Assembly: GCA_947561715.1 (NCBI GenBank)
Contig: OX387200.1
Location: 10,046,501-10,110,500 of the forward strand
Origin: Ascidia mentula
Lineage: Eukaryota > Chordata > Ascidiacea > Phlebobranchia > Ascidiidae
Direction: 5' to 3'
DNA: 64,000 nt
The notes under the pieces were generated by a model that worked only from the letters and a program-made list of their open reading frames with translations, searched no databases and was not told where the DNA came from. Below are positions 12,401 through 23,983 of the stretch, in pieces (the first letter of the stretch is position 1; each line of letters opens with the position of its first letter). A program made the position numbers and the translations under genes.

Positions 12401-13411
12401 TAGCAGTAAAACCATCAGCATGGCGCATTCGCAGTAATGTTTTTTAGACTATATAATATTTAATTTATCTGAGCAAAGTTTGTTTGCTGGTACATGATGT
12501 GTGTTATGACATCCCACAACAAACATTTGTGTCATCAACTATCATGCGAATCATCAGTTGTTTCGCTTATCTGCAGACATCCTCAATATCGCTAAAGTCA
12601 TACAACAATGCAATATAAAATAAACATGCATAAAAACTCTGACAATCAGGTTTCACATTGTGAAATGTCCTGTGGACTTTGACAAGCGTTTACATTGGGT
12701 CTGAGGTCACAATGCTATCTTATTTTTGGTGCTTTATTCTTCGACAGTTTCTGCTTTGCCTAGACGATTAGAGTTACGCTACACAAGTTTTAGCAAATAA
12801 TTCCTTGCTAAACCGTTTTCAGCCAGCCTTTACTCGCAGCATTGTAACGTCAGACCCAAGATAAAAAGAAACAAAGGGATGAAAAGCGGTTGCTTTTCTG
12901 TTTGATTAGGAGGTGTTTATACCAGGCTTGATGCGTGGCACAAATAAAACGATTTGTGACGTACTGCTGTTAAATAAAAGTTGTTATCAAATGACAATGC
13001 CTTTTGTATTTTGGCGCAATTTGCGCGAGTGCACAAGGATGCAATTTTTCAGCAGGAGCAAAGAGTTATCTTAATCAATAGCATATCGCAAAACGTTAAC
13101 TATTATACCAAGGTTCTTAGCAACTTGTCTTATCTTCGGTTCTTTGAAGCCCATCTCCTCTAATTTGGTCATAGCTTCATTGCGGTCGCTGTAGGAATTG
13201 TCACTATCGTCGTCGGCGTCCCATTGATTGTTGGCCATTATTGACTTTCAGCAGGAGAATAAGCGCACTTTCTTAATATATCTTATTTGAAGACAAAACT
13301 AAAACAAACGCTGTTGACATGCCCAATGACAGCATAAAACAAAAGTTTAAGTGAAATCAGTAGCCTCAAATATATGTAACAGTTGTGTTGTGACTTTTCT
13401 CTGCCCAAAGC

Positions 13412-13657
13412 CTATTCTGCGTTTATGAATGTTCTTTCAAACACGAAAGTTACTGCCTCATAAATATCCTCCACTGTGATGCGATTGTCTTCAACTGTGG
13501 TTAACTGTACCATTAAAATGTCAATTTCCGCAGCACTAGAACCAATGCCACCTATGCTGTGTTTGGCAACTATAGTTCCTCTTTCTGGAGAACATTTAGA
13601 AACCACTTGACTGTGTATATTTTCCCCGCGCATATTAGACCATAAAGTCCCCCACAA
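13412..13657 (-). pseudogene. Decayed unrecognised repeat fragment (QKEELVAKHS family), copy 1
   Basis: The minus strand reads IVAKHSIGGIGSSAAEIDIL followed by a stretch ending EDIYEAV, in frame with the copy at 41,110-41,373. Just upstream, the QKEEL part seen in other copies is out of frame (SPERGTIV), so this copy appears frameshifted. At least four relatives lie upstream of B and B'. Function is not recognised. It could be a relic of a tandemly repeated exon. Confidence 0.4.
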
Positions 13658-13691
13658 AACTGGAAACGTATTTGCTCAACGTCGACAATTA

Positions 13692-14015
13692 CTAAAAACT
13701 AAACCCACACCATTTTTTGGTGTCCCTGGTAAACTGCGGCGCCCTTTCTAAATGTGCTTGACAAGATAAACACATTGCACACAAGTGTTTTATCGAATAA
13801 AATGTTATACGCCAGTATTTTCGTTTTCTTAAATCCCCAAAATAGAATCTTGCAACTTTTCTTGCGATGTAAGCACAAATAAAAAGGCTTGTAACATACT
13901 GATATACAAACACAAGTGTCTTTGGAAGCAGTTTAAAGTAATCTTTATTTAATAGCTTATCGCCAAAGAAACATTTGTGGCGCGTCTCTTTCTTTGTTTG
14001 AGTTCTATTAGTCAC
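13692..14015 (-). other. Open frame with CxxCxxC-like segment, unrecognised
   Basis: The minus-strand frame contains HLCAMCLSCQAHLERAPQF. The right copy at 41,404-41,500 keeps HLCAMCLCCQAHLERAPQF, so this short cysteine-containing stretch is conserved while its surroundings are not. It may be an exon belonging with the adjacent QKEELVAKHS fragments. Exon borders could not be fixed. Confidence 0.25.
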
Positions 14016-14039
14016 CAGATTTATTACTATCTTTGGCGT

Positions 14040-14230
14040 CGTCCGCGTAAATAGCCTCCACTAAACTGCGATGAACTTTGACTGTAGTCAACTGCGCAAT
14101 TAGAAGGCAAATGTCCTTGAGCACCAAAACGTCTGCTACCTAAGCTGTGTCTGGGAACTAATTCCTCTTTCTGGAGAACATAAAAGAAATCCGCTTCACT
14201 GAGTTTGTTTGCCCCGCCTAATTACACGAT
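14040..14230 (-). pseudogene. Decayed repeat fragment (QKEELVAKHS family), copy 2
   Basis: The minus strand encodes NKLSEADFFYVLQKEELVPR followed by HSLGSRRFGAQGHL, close to the frame at 41,980-42,170. After GHL the two copies differ in frame. It is unrecognised and probably decayed. Confidence 0.35.
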
Positions 14231-14575
14231 AACGGCGTCGACATGAAGAAAAGCTTTGAAATCAGATATTTGACAAAGCTACAAAAAACAATGACAGATT
14301 CAAACACAACGTTTTTGCATTGATTCGTTTGTAATCCAGGTTGTTTCTCTGTCCTTATCAGACGTTTGAAAAAAAAATTACCCATACAATATATTTAATC
14401 ACTTTAATCTATTGTAGTATACATCATAAAGCCATATAACTCGTAAAAACACAAACTTGATAAGCGTATGACATTAAAAATGAAACACAATAAAAGGTAC
14501 AAATTTGACGCAATGTCGACATGACATTAAAATATAAATTAGTAAAAAAAGAAATTTGACAGAGCAACACGACTG

Positions 14576-15366
14576 CCAAAATTTCATTGAAAATCCTGAA
14601 GTGCTGAGAGCTCGAAAAGAAGCTGCCAGACAACGGAAGCAAGAGGAATTGAAAAGAAGAAATACGAGGAAAAAATCATCACCAAGAAAGGCAGAATCAA
14701 CGTCCACAGACCGAAGGAGAAACCAAGGAAACGGCAAAAGGTGGTCAAGAGGATAGCAGAAAAAAGGAAGTTAACAAATCACAACAGGAAAAATATGGCT
14801 ACGCGTAAAGCAACGCAGGGATTTGAAGAATTTATTTGTTTTAGATGTTTATGCGTGTATCTGCCTGATCGTAAAAAAATGCTGCAAAAATAAGGATTGG
14901 GGAAGTTGTTATTTTTTCCTAATTTAACTTTTTACCGCTCCGGGATTCGAATCTCAGTTTCCTGCGCACGAATTACGATTGGGTGTCCAATATTTTGGAA
15001 AAAACGCCGCCTGTCATAATTGTGGTTTGTGGCAATGTTGTTGGCATATTTTTAGTTTGTGTCAACTGTATGTCATTGAATTGTAACAATCAGCTTTAAC
15101 TTTTTTGATCCAATCTTTTCATTTTTAAGCACTCTGTACAACAAGATGCTAATAATGAGAAGTCCTGTAAACTGAAAAGTACATTTATTATTATTGCGAA
15201 ACAGAACAAGGCGAGTAAAATTGCACAAAGATAAGCAACGCTACACAGCACATGTTTTTGTCCTCATCACACGGAGTGATTTTATGCTTATCAGGTAAAT
15301 GTAGTTTCACGCAAGTTGTTGTCTGCGCCGAAACTTCAACGAGTGTTTTTTGTGAGGAAAGTTTTG
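14576..15366. other. Unique spacer right of duplication edge
   Basis: From about 14,576 the sequence no longer matches the right copy. A 66-codon plus-strand frame at 14,556-14,756, rich in Lys and Arg, starts inside the duplicated flank and crosses the junction, so it is probably a chance frame. Nothing else was identified. Confidence 0.5.
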
Positions 15367-16086
15367 ACTGTGCAAGGATTTGATAATTATCATCATAAAC
15401 GTGTGGAGAATAGCCATAATGTTACGTCGCTGGCGACGACTGTGCTAATACTAAGGCAGTCACAGTTTGGTGTTTCATAAGCTGTTCACACGCTCCGCTG
15501 GCTATGTCATTTCGTTTCTATCGTTCGCTTCGCAAGGCTTGTGCCTGGCCCTCTATTCTATTGGTTATCACGTCAACTACTATTAGATTCTGTTCGTTGC
15601 AATGTTTAATTCTATTCCATTCGCTTGATAAGTTCACTGCTGACTGGAAGAGACTGAAGTTTAAACGTTGCCTGCCTCAGTCCAGATTAAGGACCGGGGT
15701 AAGGCATAATTTAAAATAAGTCAATAATTTGTTCATCAAATTATGCCTCACTCCGATCGTAAATGTGGACTAAGGCAGGAAACGTTTAAACTTCAGTCTC
15801 TTCCAGTCAGCAGTGAACGTGTTAAGCGAATGGAATAGAATTAGACGCGGCAAGGAATACAATCGAAATATAGTTGACGTGATAACCAGTAGAATAAAAT
15901 GCCAATCACAAGCCCTGCAAAGCGAACGATAGAAAGAAAATGGTATAGCCAGCGGAGCGTGTAAACAGCTTATGAAACACTAAACTGCGTTTGCCTTAGC
16001 ATTAGCACAGACGTCGTCAGCGACGTAACATTATCGCTATTTTGCACACGTTTTCGATGACAATCATCAAATCCTTGCAACAGCAA
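15367..16086. repeat. Long inverted repeat (foldback), arms about 347 bp, 24-bp spacer
   Basis: Left arm 15,367-15,713 and right arm 15,738-16,086 are reverse complements at roughly 80-85 percent by eye. They pair from TGCAAGGATTTGAT at the outside to AAGGCATAATTT at the inside. The right end lies 8 bases from the stop codon of the TQT-module gene (16,094), so the hairpin would fall in that gene's 3' UTR. No transposase frame or clear target-site duplication was found. It could be a foldback MITE or a hairpin-RNA source. Confidence 0.85.
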
Positions 16087-16093
16087 ACTCTTC

Positions 16094-19000
16094 CTATTTC
16101 TCAACGTAACCAGCCTTCCGCGATTTATTTGGGTTTAACTTCAGCTGGGAGTCATGTGAGGAATTGGTTTTGCAAGGGGCCACGACTTGACCAGAAGGGA
16201 GTGTGAAGCGCACACTTCTTTTCTTCTTTTGTCGTGTTTTATCTCTGACAATCTTCGCGCAGTGTTTTTCTTTTCGCTGCGAAGATTTACAAACAGTCGC
16301 GTCGTCCCACAATTTTGATGGACCTGCTTCTGTGTTTAAAGATTGTCGAGCTCTTTCCGCTTTAAAATATTCCAACCAATCTTCGTCGGTTGGACCTCCA
16401 CATCGTTCTTCCTTCTCCTCAGTCTTTGATCCAACTCTTTTGATCATTGCCATCAACCTCCGAGGACTGAGGGGTTTAAAAATCTTGTTGCTTTTCACGC
16501 AAGGTTCGTAACTGACAATTTTAGTTGGAGATCGACTGAGTTTCAGCTTTGGGAACGACTTTGTTGCGGAAAGGTGGTTTGACGTGCTTGCGCCACTAGA
16601 TGACAGTAGAGTGAGTTTGGCTTGTGGCCCTTCCACTTGTTTCCCAGGGAAGCTATGAGGAACTTCACACGTTTGAGTGTATTTGTTTTCACTGGGCTTG
16701 TCAAATTCACTTTCCAGAAGTTTAGAGTTTTCTAAAAACTCCATTCCTTGTGTGTACAATGCATCAATAAGGCGCCTGGAAACTCGAACCTCGCCCACTG
16801 GGATATGACAACTGTCAGTCGTTGCGATTGTTCGGTGTTCAAATGCTTCACAAAATCCTTGCCCTTGTGAACTGATGATCGCAGAAATCATCCCAAATGT
16901 TTCCGCCCCAAAAAACTCGGGTATAATAAACATGGCGGGTTGTCGGGTTGGATTTCCCGTCTGAAAGTAAATCACCATCGAGACTGGCAGCAGTAAACGT
17001 TTATTCCAGGGCCTCGGAAGCTGCAACATGTTTCGGCCCATTTTCTGGGACACAGCATGTTCTGCGAAATACAAAATGATTGTAATGTGTTTGTGGTTTG
17101 AATTTATTTGTACGCAAATGTGACGCGAAACACTTGAATTCCCTAATCAGGTTTGTAAATTACTTAGCGGTATTGTCATTAATTTATATCGGAATATTGT
17201 ACTTTGGCTGCTTACCGGGAGTGTTGTAAACAGAAAGAAAAGTTTCTGATACAAATTGAATGCCGATATTTTCTTCACGTTGTGCACATTCCCGAGTTTC
17301 CTTTACCAATAAAATGTGTTTGTTTTTCTGAAAAAGACCACATCAAAATGATCATTATTGCTGAAAAAAAAATTAAGTAAACAGTATAATGTAAAACTGT
17401 TCTGGTGTAGATCAAAATTTTAGTGCAATAAGTTTAACAGAATAGAAAAGTTGTTGGTTGTAACCAAAAACATCTCAAAATGCACTTAACATTTACGTTT
17501 CGGGAAATATTTTATCAATTTTCTGGAAAAAAATGGGACGCGATTGTTTCTTTACCGTGGAGCTTCTACATCCTGCGGACGAAGTATCCGAAGTTTGTTG
17601 AACTTCGTTGGCCTTGTAACTTTTATCGTTGGAAGCTGTATTGATATTCACCGGGTGTGGGTAGCTGGTAATTGTAATCGGAGAATGGCCCAGTCGTAAC
17701 TTGTGTTTACAATTAACGAGGTTTGTCGTCGTCATATTATCAGTTGTCTGTGTATGTTGATGAAAACTGGGTTTGTCGCGAAGACTTAACAGAATCCCCA
17801 CGTTTTCAATAAATTCTGCAACTTGCGTGCAAACTTGATCTATCAAGTACGTGGGCACCAGAACCTCATCATCTGAGGGATTCAGACCACTAGATTCAGC
17901 TGAATGACAATCAGGTTTCAGAACTCCACTTAATGTCAATGGTTTTGAAAATTCTTCTTGCGATCTTATGATCAGCGATATTATCCCGAAGGTTTGCTCG
18001 CCAAAAAACTCCTTGGAAATAAAAATGACCGGTTGTTGGGGTGGACGTCCTGTCTGATAAAACACAACCAAAGAAACAGGCAGCAATGAACGTTGGTTCC
18101 AAAGCAGTCGAAACAGAAACTTGTTTTTCTTCTTTTGTTGATTCCCAACTTGCCCTGACAAACATATAATGGTTGCAAGCATCGTGATTTTTATTTTGCT
18201 TACTTTAACAACCTTCTCTATAATGTAACCTTATTTTACTTACCAAAATTGTTAAAGTCAGAAGGCAGGGTGTCATTTGCCAAAGCACCGAAATTATTTT
18301 CAAATCCTTCCTGTTTTTGAACGTGAGTTTCCTTTACATGTGCATAAATGGGTTTAATTTGAAACAAGTTACAAGATAAAACAAAAAATATATATTTATA
18401 ATTTTAATCCTCTCTGTTTCTTATAATTTTTTTAGAGTTTGTTGCGAAAAAGATTTTAACACCTCACAATCTTTGTGCAAATAATATTTTCACTCAAACA
18501 TTTCGATAAATACTTTACCTTATTTTTGGACGAGGCAAGACAAGATAATTCTTTTGGTCGTGGCCAGAACCATACTGCTGTTGATGGGTAAGAAAGCTGC
18601 AGAACTATCTTCTCTTTTCGATATCCTGGCCAACATTTGTCCGCTTTACTATAGCCTCGTTCCCAATCACTGCCTCCATCATCATGTAACATTTTTGGCA
18701 GTGTATTGAAACTAGAGGTATTGAAGTGCTTAACTTCAGAAATGACATTGACAATATTCTCTTTGACTGTAGGTTGGTTTGACTTGCTTGCTTCTGCAAG
18801 TGGCACTGCTTTGAGATTAGTTTTAGAAACATTCTGTGCAGAAGGCGACTTTCTGTATGATAAACCCTTAGTATCAACAGAAACAGATCGTGGCGATTTA
18901 AGTTGAACACGTGGGCCACTTGAAGTAACATCGTCTTCATGCAGATTGATTTCAGTTCTGTCAGCGATTGCAATGTCGAGTGGATCTATCAACATTTCGA

Positions 19001-22000
19001 TTAAGGAGTTGCCAAGTTGGTGTTTTTGCTCAGCAATAGACTCTTGTGCAGTAACTTGGTTTGTTGTGCTTGCTTCGACCTGTAACACTTTTGTGAAGTT
19101 GTTTGGAAAACCCTTTTGTTCAGTATCTTGCTCACATGAAGTACAAACCTCATCGTCAACAGAAACACTCGATAGTTTCGCACTAACATCTTGGAATTCT
19201 TGTAACGCGTCACCCATCAAGGTCTGCGTACAAATGTTGTGAAACTGCACATTGTTGTCTATCGTTGTCACACCATCATCTGTCTGTGTAGATTGGTGCT
19301 CACAGGGTTTATCGCAATCAATCAGTAAAACCTGGGCGTGGCCAATAAGCTCTGTAACTTCTTTGCACACTTTTCCAACCAAGTACCTGGGAACAAGAAC
19401 CTCCTCTAGCCAACTATTTCGATTCGGTTCAACAGAAAATTCGTCGGTAAATCCATGCTGTTGCTTCCTAATGATCGAAGATAATATCCCAAACATTTGG
19501 TCGCCGAAATATTCTGGTCTAATAAATATAGTCGGCTGTCGGGTTGGTCGTCCCGTTTGATAGAAAACAACCAATGAAACTGGCAACAATAATGGTTGGT
19601 CCCAATTCAGTGGGATATGGACTGAGCATAACGGATGAGTCACAACTCCTCCTTCATGTTTGTTCTCAGCGAAATCATCAGCTGCCGTTATGTGGTTTGA
19701 TTCAGTACGGAATTTACAGTGTAGGAGACATTTCTTGTGGTGAACAGAACCAGTCATCAACGGTTGGTGCGCAATTAAGACCTGTAAATTGTCACACGTC
19801 TGTGTGCTATTGGTGCGTGAATGTAGTTGAACTTCGTTTGTCTGCGTGGATCGATGCACGCAGAGTTTGTCGCGATTCCTCAGCAGAATTTGGACATTTT
19901 TCATGAGGTCTGCACCTTCTACGCACACTTTTTCAATCAAGTACCTGGGGACGGGAATCTCATCCAGCAGTCTCTGGCCATCGGGTTCAAGTTCATCAAA
20001 ATCAGCTTTTGGAACTTTAAATATTAATCGATGTGGGAATCGTTGTTTCCACCTAATTATCGGAGATATTATCCGAAACATTTGCTCGCCGAAAAACTCG
20101 GGTGTGAGGAACATGGCCGGGTGTCGGGGTGGGCGCCCAGTCTGCCAGAATATAACCAACGACATCGGCAACAATATAGGTTGGTTCCAAACCGATTGGA
20201 TCTGGAACATGTTTATTAATGGTGGATACACAACTTGTCCTGAAAAAACGTATGACGGTTGTAAGTATTTTGTTATTTTTTGGTTCATGATAACAGCTAT
20301 ATATATACCATTCCTGCATTGAACATTACTCGTAAACCAGCTATCTTGACATAGAAAATCTGCCACTGTAGGGATTTTTATGTCAGCCGCATTCTTCCAG
20401 TGAAAACCTTGCAAGGAAATTACTATTAGGGCTTTTTCACAAATAATTTATTACATAACCTTGTATTTTAGATGCTCACCGAAGGTATTATAGATGGATA
20501 TAAGTGTGTCGGTTTCCAGTGGTGCGCTGATATTTTCTTCAGGTTTCATATGCCGTTGAACGGGATTTTCCTTCGCAAAATAAGTTTGCTAAATCATAGT
20601 CAAAGCAAAACCCAACAAAACGTAATGAACATTTGCACATCAATTCAAACATGACATTTTGCGTAGATCCTATTATTTAATTTCAAATATTCCTAAAATA
20701 CTCACCATATTTCTGGATGGAACGGAAGAAGGAAATTCCTTTCTGTCCAAAGAAAAACATCCTTCTGTTGATGAGTCAAAAAGCGTTTTTTCTGCATTGC
20801 GAGATTCCAGGCATTTATTCTCGCTTTGATTATCGCCTGTTGCAGGATGTTCCTTGTCTTCATGTAAATTGCTTTCAATTCTATCGGCGATTTCTATGGC
20901 GGGGCTCGGATTAAGCTCTGAGATTTTTTGGGCCTCATCCGATTTCATGCCTGCCTGGGTAGGTTGATGTACACAGGGTTTGTTGTGATTATTCAGTAAA
21001 ACTAGCGAACGCCCCACGAGCTCAGTAACTTTGCTCAATTTCTCAATCACCAACAGCGAGTCTGACAGCAAGGGTTGGAATTTCGATATTTGAGTCATTG
21101 AAAGTGGGTTTTTGTTCATTTGTCCTGAAGAAGAGTTTAAAGTTTATGCACGTTTATTTGTCTCCGAGATTTGTCTCTCACCAAATGAATTCAACTTGCA
21201 TTCCATATCCAGTATTGTCATATCTGTTGAATTTACAACATCATGGTCGGTTTGACAATCTTCACAGTGCGCTTTTAGCGATTTCCATCCGTTTGTGGAT
21301 TGACAACTTTTGTGACTAGCGGGAGTGTTGGAAGGAAAATCAAGGTTTTGACGTGGCAGGATGGAAGTTTCCTTTAAAATTAAAAGTGGATATTGCATAA
21401 GTTGACATATCGAATGAGCCTAGCAAACACAAAGATAAGTAAAGCTTAAATGTGGCAAAAGTTGGCAGTATTTGTACATACATATTCATTTTTACTTTAC
21501 CATGTTTGTGACTGAAACGGAGTGAGGTAAATCCTTGCTGTTCACCGAAAAACATCCTTCTGTTGACAAGTCAAAGGTCTCGTGGGATTTCTCTGCATTG
21601 CGAGATCCCACGCAATTTTCCTTGCTTTGATTATCGCCTGCTGCATGTTCTTCCTTCTCTTCATGCAAGTTGTTATCAATTCTATCGGCGATTTCAATGG
21701 CGGGGCCCGGATTAGACTCTGTTTGTGTAGATTGGTGTACACAGTGTTGGTTGCGATTATTCAGTAAAATCTGCACACGCCCCAGGAGTTCTGTGACTTC
21801 ACAAAATTTCTCCATCACCGCCAACGAGTCTAACAGCAAGGGTTGGAACTTCGAAGTTTGTAAATACGGAAATGGATTGTTGTGAATTTCCTGGGACATT
21901 GCTTGTCCTAAAAAAAGAGTCAAAAGTTTATACACTTTTTTTTGTCTCCGATTGCTGCCATATTCTCTCACCAAATATGGTTGATGAATTCCACATGCAT

Positions 22001-22084
22001 TCCATATCTCGTATTGGAATATCTGATGAATTTACTGGAGCTGCATTTTCAAGTTGAGTTGCCAACGAGAATTTCCAGATATTT
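16094..22084 (-). CDS. Unrecognised modular gene with repeated linker/module exons and TQT motifs
   Basis: Alternating exons: linker 21972-22084 (5' border doubtful), module 21501-21907, linker 21182-21371, module 20706-21124, linker 20480-20570, double module 18519-20239, linker 18244-18331, module 17556-18154, linker 17216-17300, final module 16094-17061 (stop at 16,094). Linkers enter in phase 0 and leave in phase 1 after FG; modules do the reverse. Four modules share a block of about 50 residues: W..xLLPVSLV.F.QTG.P..QP..FI..EFFG.Q.F.IIS.II. After it come conserved V..L.xEV.EL and then CVHQSTQTE-type motifs. Six or seven TQT cores are visible (STQTES, STQTNE, STQTCD, STQTDD, CTQTLM, HTQTTD, YTQTCE). 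TQT is the core of the known LC8 dynein light chain ligand. The 50-residue block matches no family I recognise. The true 5' end is not identified. Confidence 0.65.
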
Positions 22085-22318
22085 CTGTAAAGGCAATTAT
22101 TCTACTAGCCGTTTAACATCATATGCGAATGTACAGTTTAAAACTATTCAAGATCAACACTCATCTAAAATGAATGTAATTGTTGGTGCAAGAAAGCACT
22201 CTAGGTTTTTGTTGTTTTAAAATTTAAAGATTTGCTATGGTTTTGCACAGGTCGCTTAACTTATAAGGTTATACTAAGAAACACAGAAGTATCACCATGT
22301 CTTTGCATAGCAAGGAAG

Positions 22319-22425
22319 GATCGCCCCACTGCGCGGGCCGTTTCTATTTGGCGATCTCATCTCTCGTACTTTGATCATAGAGTTCACAGGGTTTGCAAAT
22401 GAAGGGACTGCGCAGTGGGGCGATC
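22319..22425. repeat. 16-bp perfect inverted repeat, SINE-associated
   Basis: GATCGCCCCACTGCGC at 22,319-22,334 is the reverse complement of 22,410-22,425. A related GTCGCCCCACTGCAC lies near 25,050, upstream of the plus-strand SINE there. This suggests a shared interspersed-repeat flank. Confidence 0.6.
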
Positions 22426-22548
22426 ATGTCTTGTTATGCGAATGCATGAAGATCCCCTATATATGTGAAGGTCGCCTGGCAAGTTGTGCGTTTGCGCACC
22501 GGTGTACCTTGGCCACAATATACCTAACGCGTAAAACCACTGAGCACC

Positions 22549-22690
22549 TGTGGCTCAGTTGGTAGAGTGTTGGGCCTGGTTAGCCCATGGTCGTGAGTTC
22601 AAACCTCACCGAGAGCTTGATTTTACAGATCTCGCTCCAAATTGTCGGGAAAAATCCAGCTTGGCTGGTATGCCTTAACTGCGAAGTCTG
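22549..22690 (+). mobile_element. tRNA-derived SINE, copy 1
   Basis: It contains a D-arm/A-box-like GGCTCAGTTGGTAGAGTG, an anticodon-arm stem TGGGC/GCCCA, and a T-arm GTGAGTTCAAACCTCAC. The acceptor ends pair poorly. After the tRNA-like head comes a tail (GAGCTTGATTTTACAGAT, then GGGAAAAATCCAGC) shared with the copies at 24,775-24,935 and 25,118-25,225. The shared non-tRNA tail marks it as a SINE, not a working tRNA gene. Confidence 0.7.
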
Positions 22691-22745
22691 TGAACCTTAT
22701 ACTAGAAAAGTAATCATTTTTCGTACCGGTGCTTATTTATGGGTG

Positions 22746-23530
22746 CTATAGGTTCTGTACATCTTTGCCCGTGGGAAAAACACGCAACGAAATATGTAAG
22801 TTGGCTGTAGCAAGGTTTGTCAAACGTATAACGGGCTCAGTTGTGCGTGAAATGATCACCAATTTATGAATTCTTTGTGTGAAATTGTAAATATGAGAAC
22901 ATAAAATGGCTCTTGTATGCAACCATGGCAAGGGTTGGATAATAAACTGAAGGTGTGCTTATCAAAAGTTCAACACAGATATGTAATACGTGAATTGACC
23001 CATACTTCGCAATAAAGACGATTGCGTCTTCTACATGTATCCAAGTGACGCTGAAACTGAACTATCGGTATGGAAAAGTGAATAATTAAACCCTCACTAC
23101 TAAGCTTATAATAGTTACCAGCTCACCTTTTCACAAAGAAGAAGATCTGTTTGCCCAAGATCAATATGATCATTCCCAACATCAAAATAACTAGATAGAT
23201 AGCCAAATTACTTCTCATGCGGTCAAGAACGAGGTGAAGAGTCGCTCCAAAGCCGTGTTCGTCGGGTTGGACAAAAACGCCAGTGTACTGAGCGACACAC
23301 TGCCACAAGTTGGAAAATTGACGGCAGTCAAGGACTTTTTCTTCAGGTTTTGTGAAGCCGAACACTTCCTTGAGGTATTTGATACCTTCAAATGGAACAA
23401 GGTTCCCAATTGCAGAAACTAACTTCTTATAAGCGAACATCATTTTTATTTCATGATAAATTATTACCACTATCTTGCTAACATGTAGCCAACATATATG
23501 TGGCTGCTGCCAAGAGATATTTTCGGCCAA
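22746..23530 (-). CDS. Small predicted membrane protein, two exons, unrecognised
   Basis: Exon 1 is 23127-23530 (start MAENISW at 23,530; an inner start MMFAYKK lies at 23,443). Its donor is AAAAG|GTGAGC. Exon 2 is 22746-22872, with acceptor CACACAAAG|A joining in frame to give KR|IHKL and ending KDVQNL. The protein is about 176 residues. It has one clear membrane segment near the end of exon 1 (LAIYLVILMLGMIILILGK) followed by a basic stretch, and a soluble N-terminal part with two cysteines (LDCRQF, WQCVAQ). No family was recognised. It is head-to-head with ENDOV, 453 bp apart. Confidence 0.5.
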
Positions 23531-23983
23531 TGTGACGTCATAGAGTTCATTTCATGACACAACTTCTACGTGTGTACTGTGTAGTTCAGTACGATTTTGC
23601 CACCATGCTTTGTTTACCGTATTCAATTTGTTTACGCACTGAAATAAGTATATTTGTTAGCAATAGAAGTTTTTGTCGAAAGTCGCGTGATCCCGTTAGC
23701 GCACTTTTGTAAAATATTTTTGGTGTTTTTTTTTCAGGCTGACTGGTGTGGGATTTATTTTTCAATTATAAAAACCTAAACCAGTTAGCTACATCTTATG
23801 CGAGCAAAACACGCACTTTCCAAATGGCCTTGTATCATTGGGGAAGCCCCATCCCAAAGTTCCAAAAACCAAAAGCACCTATGTTTGTGAATAGTCTAGA
23901 ATAAATAGATACGAAAACGGCACTTAAAAATAGAAATTCAAAGATTTTATTCATCTGCTACTAGTTTGGTAGCCATAACTGAA
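23531..23983. promoter_or_regulatory. Shared upstream region between membrane-protein gene and ENDOV
   Basis: These 453 bases separate two divergent start codons. A CRE-like TGACGTCA occurs at 23,533-23,540. No clear TATA box was assigned. A bidirectional promoter is inferred from the layout only. Confidence 0.4.

Larger units (their letters stand above)
4705..13238 (-). pseudogene. Atlastin-like GTPase gene B with six helical-bundle units; two in-frame stops
   Basis: Same exon layout as intact B'. Predicted exons: 13109-13238, 12187-12261, 11522-11766, 11321-11452, 10822-10977, 10703-10765, 10113-10347, 9863-10047, then helical pairs 9699-9770/9431-9625, 9132-9203/8874-9068, 8712-8783/8235-8426, 8094-8165/7686-7880, 7469-7540/7107-7298, and 6873-6944 followed by one of three last exons. 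The G-domain motifs [12 protein letters not shown] and RDW are intact. Two codons are broken. TGA at complement(9968..9970), codon about 372, is CGA (Arg) in A and AAA (Lys) in B'. TAA at complement(9150..9152), codon about 514, is TAT (Tyr) in B'. Splice sites and the other exons remain intact, so decay looks recent. A shortened GTPase head, or skipping of the 72-nt exon holding the second stop, is possible. Confidence 0.75.
236..14575. repeat. Segmental duplication, left copy
   Basis: This block matches 26,966-42,540 in order and orientation, with coding and intronic sequence both conserved and only scattered substitutions and small indels. It carries exons 1-9 of gene A, the A-B intergenic region, all of gene B, the decayed fragments upstream of B, and part of the 3' flank related to gene X. 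The left edge lies in the intron after exon 9 of gene A, where the matching copy changes to unrelated sequence. The right edge, near 14,575, lies inside a stretch resembling the flank at 42,360-42,540. Edges are placed by eye to within about 10-20 bases. Confidence 0.93.

Noticed and set aside
14556-14756. Plus-strand basic protein of 66 residues
   Set aside because: It spans the duplication junction, is highly Lys/Arg-biased and has no conserved counterpart.
15367-16086. CRISPR-like or bacterial element
   Set aside because: The structure is one long inverted repeat in a clearly eukaryotic context, not a spaced direct-repeat array.
22549-22622. A functional tRNA gene
   Set aside because: D, anticodon and T arms are present, but the acceptor ends pair poorly and the sequence continues into a tail shared by two other copies, so it is a SINE.
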